A stretch of 64,000 nt of DNA, from assembly GCA_023512835.1 (NCBI GenBank), contig CM042091.1:19423506-19487505 (forward strand), read 5' to 3'. The position numbers were made by a program, and so were the translations under genes. The notes under the pieces were generated by a model, which made no database searches, had not been told where the DNA came from, and worked only from the letters and a program-made list of their open reading frames with translations. How positions within the stretch are numbered: the first letter of the stretch is position 1; each line of letters opens with the position of its first letter. Source of the stretch: Taxillus chinensis. Its lineage: Eukaryota; Streptophyta; Magnoliopsida; Santalales; Loranthaceae. This document shows positions 60,897 to 64,000 of the stretch, piece by piece.

Positions 60897-60941
60897 CCAC
60901 TAACATGATAACATAAAGTGGAAGCTCTCTTTATGTTCCTC

Positions 60942-60950
60942 CTATTTATA
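60942..60950 (-). promoter_or_regulatory. TATA box of innermost solo LTR
   Basis: TATAAATAG on the minus strand, about 160 bp from the LTR start and about 50 bp before the GA tract. Confidence 0.6.
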
Positions 60951-61261
60951 TTTGCTACTAATTCTTTAATTAATAAATACCCAAAATTACACAACTAGCC
61001 TTCCAAGGTCTCAAACTCCAAATTGGACCCAACTATAACCAAAACGCTCGTATCGCCAAGCACGATACCAAAATGATATCTCCCAAAGCAACCCAAACAC
61101 GAGTCATTACAATTTGTGTGTGTTTGGGCAAGGACTCTTGCACAAATGGTTAGCAGGAGTCCAAGGGTGTAGTGCCTCGGCGGGGCTCTCGTTGCCCAGT
61201 CACCGAGTAGGGGTTAAGGGGGCAGCGCCCCAGGAGCCAAATCATTTTGGAAAAAGCTAAG

Positions 61262-61520
61262 TTGGATTTTCGTGTGAAGGCTGGTCAACGCAGTCTTGGT
61301 CAATATGAGAGGGGTCGAGGTCGACCCGAGCAGTTTCCCGAGAGCTTTCCCATGTATGTTGGTCGACGCGGAAAATTGGTCAACATGAGGTCGACGTGGT
61401 AGACCCATCTATAGGTCGACCTTGTGCGATGTGAAGATGGGTTGACATGGGTGTTTGGTCGACGCGAGAAAGGATGGTCGATTTGGTCGACCCAGGGGTT
61501 TTTGGTCAACGTCAACTTTG
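61262..61520. repeat. GGTCGAC/GGTCAAC-rich interval
   Basis: At least eight GTCGAC or GTCAAC words occur in 260 bp of the plus-strand solo LTR, for example TTGGTCGACGCG at 61359 and 61456. They form irregular, not strictly periodic, repeats. Confidence 0.7.
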
Positions 61521-61560
61521 CGGCAGCATATTTTTGATACGATTTTATGTTTTGTAAGTT

Positions 61561-61562
<2 letters not shown>

Positions 61563-61643
<81 letters not shown>
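61563..61643. repeat. (GA)n microsatellite
   Basis: About 40 GA units in the plus-strand solo LTR, with artefactual ERER/SLSL frames on both strands. Confidence 0.95.
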
Positions 61644-61645
<2 letters not shown>

Positions 61646-62948
61646 TCGTTGGTGCAATCATTGCTAATGGATTCTTGGAGAGGGAGACGCCTATTGGAGA
61701 AGGGCGAGGTGCAAGGGAAGATCCTTCAAGGCGGAGCTCTAAGTTCACCTGATATTGAGATAGGGATTCTATGCTTCTTGAACCTATTCTAGGAATTCAT
61801 ATAGGTGTGATCTCCTATATGAATGTTAGCCTTCAATGGCAGGTTATGCTTGTGTATGTTGATGAGTCCAAGTTTAGTGGGGCTTAAGGGTTCGTTTTGT
61901 GCTGTGGTCGTGTTCATTCGTGTTAGTATCGTGGTAGAGTCTCGTGGAAAACCTGGGAACTATAGGAGGGTTGTGGTTGAGAATGCATTATGTGAACTTG
62001 ACCCAAATATGGCTTGTGTGTTGGATGTTGAATATATGTGTTGATTGATGTGTTGTGAATATGTATCATTGTGTTATGCTTGAAAATGTGCTATATGATT
62101 GTGGTAACCTGTGTAGCTATGGAACTGTGGTGGCCTATGTGGCTATGGTTGTGGTAGCCTGTGTAGTTGTGACTATGGTAGCTTGTGTGACTGTGGTTAT
62201 GGTTGTGTTAGCTGATGTGGTTTGCTTATGTGTTGCCTTAATTATAAATGCTGATAATAATCTGTTTATGTACTATTGCCACGACACCACACTTGTGCAC
62301 ATCATCATGTAGATGCTAGGAGCATGGGATGGGTTGGGGAGACATGATCCCTACTGAGCTGTGGTTGCTCACCCCTCCTATTGTATGTTGTTTCTTTTCA
62401 GGAACCTACATGCGTTAGGTGGAACACCAAGGTGGAAGACCGAGTTCATTGTTTTGTGTTTTTTATATTATACTATTTTGATGGAACTAATGTAACCTTG
62501 TTTGGGAAATGATATAAAAATATATTTAAATGTAATAAAGATAGGTGGTTTGGTTTGTGAACCTTCATTAAGTTTATTAGTGATGTTCGGTATAGTGCTG
62601 TTTATCCCAACCCCTTATCCACCGGGTGGGTAAAGGGGGAGTCACGAACTGGTTTCCTCGGGTTGGAAAATTCGGGGTGTGACATTAAGAGGCCCACGTC
62701 CCCGTGGGACTATGGCACACTGACTCAGATCCCCAGCTCTGATACCATTTGTAACAGTCCAAGCTACCTGTAGCCCGATATTGTTCAGCTTTGTGCCACT
62801 GCCCGCATGACTTTTGTTCTTGGTAGTGCCCACTGGCACCCCAAAACCCATTGTGCTAGAGATGTATCCATGCCCCTTTTATGAGGTGTGCTTCGTTCTC
62901 CCTTCAATCCAATGTGGGACTTGTGAAATCCACGAACTCCACTGTCAC

Positions 62949-63719
62949 TGTCCTCTATTTGTGTACTTCTTGCATCTCCTCCAATGGGCCCTCCTTTTGT
63001 TTTCCTAACTGCTACTACCTCTGTAATACTCACTCGATTATCCCCTTAAATGTACCCTCCATGGTGCCATTTATCTAGTTCAGAAGTTGCGTCCCTATTA
63101 GAGCCACATGATCTACTCCCAAAATAAGAGCGTAAGGGCATTGTTGTCCCTGGGTTTTGACTCGTTGGTGGGCTCCTCTAGTGGTCTCCTGCCCTCAATA
63201 AAACCTCATAGGTGTTATCTTTATATTTGGCCAAAAATAAAATAAAACACCAAAACTAACACCCAAGCAAAAAGTTAACAACATAGTTCACAACATAACT
63301 AGTATATTCATAACAAACTTGACTTGTAGGTCCATAATAAATTCATTAAGGTTCATATTCTCTTATCACAATCATTTCATGTATCACATCATATCAATTA
63401 TTTGACTCCCTAATCCATATCTACTCAACACCAAGCCATATCACCTGGATATTATAATAGTGTGCAACCATGGAACCAATAAATCTCATGCCATTATCAT
63501 AATACACGAACAATCATTCTAGTGCCTAAATGTAAATAATTATAATAGTGGATATACACCCATCCCAATGCATTATAAGATAATCAGACTGACTCCAAAG
63601 TAATATAAAACATATGTGAGGGTATTAATCAATTGTCCTCCTTATAATCTTTTAAGTTCTAAGCTTGATGGTATCAACCAACCACTCCTCACTAACATAG
63701 GTAGGTATAACTAAACCAT
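62949..63719 (-). other. Probable 5' internal region of a minus-strand Tekay-like element
   Basis: This lies downstream (on the minus strand) of a primer-binding site and LTR at the window edge. No gag frame is preserved. The TRIM nest interrupts it or abuts it at 62943. Confidence 0.4.
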
Positions 63720-63731
63720 ACTCTGATACCA
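63720..63731 (-). promoter_or_regulatory. Primer-binding site of the right-edge element
   Basis: On the minus strand TGGTATCAGAGT, preceded by the same AGT gap and followed by the same ATGGTTTAGT as in the Tekay array (14606-14632). It marks a related element in opposite orientation. Confidence 0.8.
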
Positions 63732-63734
63732 ACT

Positions 63735-64000
63735 TATCGCGTCCCCCAAATCTCAAAGAAATTAAAATCGGGTAAATGACTCTATATGACTCTCCTTAAC
63801 ATAAGTAGGTCATGTAGGCCCATCCTCAGTCATACAAACATTAGTATAAGGAACATCATATATATAGCAAATACAGTTTAACATGTTATTCGTTATAAAT
63901 ACAATGAAAACATTCCTCAAACATGCATTTTAAATACATGATAACAACTCAACATAGCGTGTTTACCTCGTTACAACACAAATTATCAAACACAACACAA
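63735..64000 (-). mobile_element. Partial 5' LTR of a minus-strand element, runs off the window
   Basis: On the minus strand its end reads GATTTGGGGGACGCGATA directly before the primer-binding site, equivalent to ...TTTTGGGGCGTGACA of the Tekay LTRs. The rest lies beyond 64000. Confidence 0.65.

Larger units (their letters stand above)
59168..61111 (-). mobile_element. Innermost solo LTR (minus)
   Basis: On the minus strand it starts TGTAATGACTCGTGTTTGGG (61111) and ends CCGGGGCGTGATA (59168, final CA mutated to TA). Perfect 5-bp duplication ATTTG at 59163-59167 and 61112-61116. 1944 bp. Same family as 54694-56829. It contains a TATA box (60942), a CT/GA tract (60823-60893) and a TCGAAG/TTGACC minisatellite (60190-60350). 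Confidence 0.9.
59127..62684 (+). mobile_element. Solo LTR (plus) inside the TRIM, itself interrupted
   Basis: Starts TGTAATGACCCGTGTTTGGG and ends GGGGTGTGACA. Perfect TTAAG duplication at 59122-59126 and 62685-62689, and the TRIM core reads cleanly across. About 1.6 kb after removing the nested minus LTR, which entered 41 bases from its left end. It carries a GTCGAC-rich region (61262-61520), a long GA tract, and the module CTACTGAGC...GCTCACCCC with pyrimidine tract and CAG at 62399-62401. Confidence 0.9.
58919..62943 (-). mobile_element. Second TRIM, interrupted by a solo LTR
   Basis: Terminal repeats at 58919-59110 and 62750-62942 match each other and the TRIM at 36715. On the minus strand the core has primer-binding site TGGTATCAGAGC (62736-62747) and polypurine tract TTAAGGGGGTTGGATT. 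Flanks GTCAT (58914-58918) and GTCAC (62944-62948) differ at one base. The core is split at TTAAG by the plus-strand solo LTR 59127-62684. Confidence 0.85.

Noticed and set aside
60812..61792. Frames with long ER or SL repeats
   Set aside because: Translations of the CT/GA microsatellites.

Overview
The window is nuclear DNA from a flowering plant. The signs are AT-rich spacers with A/T and TTA microsatellites, several plant Ty3/gypsy lineages, a plant hAT transposon, TRIM-type miniature LTR elements and one plant-specific Dof zinc-finger gene. I cannot name the species. Only one host gene is supported: the Dof transcription factor at 51230-52237 (minus). Almost everything else is transposable-element sequence, much of it nested.

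Layout. 1-2460 is an AT-rich spacer. 2700-5500 holds a truncated long terminal repeat (LTR1) with primer-binding site and the start of gag. 5560-8400 is an unrecognised degenerate element on the minus strand. 9151-11325 is a solo LTR. 11570-36490 is an old minus-strand Athila/Tat-type element cut into pieces by later insertions. The largest insertion is a Tekay/Del-like chromovirus block (12501-29633) with three LTRs and two internal regions, flanked by one target-site duplication. A minus solo LTR (29882-32825) also interrupts the Athila integrase. 36715-37179 is a TRIM. 37455-39899 is a second copy of LTR1 (LTR2), followed by primer-binding site and a dead gag that carries a small hAT-type MITE. 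41473-45372 is a hAT element with a broken transposase. 45373-51229 is an AT-rich spacer with one TTA-flanked MITE. The Dof gene follows. 53035-57574 is a solo LTR with another solo LTR inside it. 57919-58910 is a short two-LTR element. 58919-62943 is a three-level nest (TRIM, plus-strand solo LTR, minus-strand solo LTR). The window ends inside the LTR of another minus-strand element.

The most useful observations are these. (1) The two Tekay gag-pol copies differ mainly at CAG/CTG trinucleotides (CAG to CGG or CG, CTG to CCG), which looks like methylation-linked base-calling error in an under-polished repeat rather than ordinary decay. (2) LTRs of several families, on both strands, share a module made of a CTACTGRGC/GCTCACCC core, a pyrimidine tract and CAG|G, resembling a 3' splice site. 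(3) A stem in the Tekay LTRs shows a paired base change between the old solo copy and the young copies. (4) All three young LTRs have a perfect GC-rich hairpin followed by a T run. (5) The end of gag-pol and the polypurine tract are duplicated about 235 bp apart.

All family assignments come from motifs read by eye. No database search was run.
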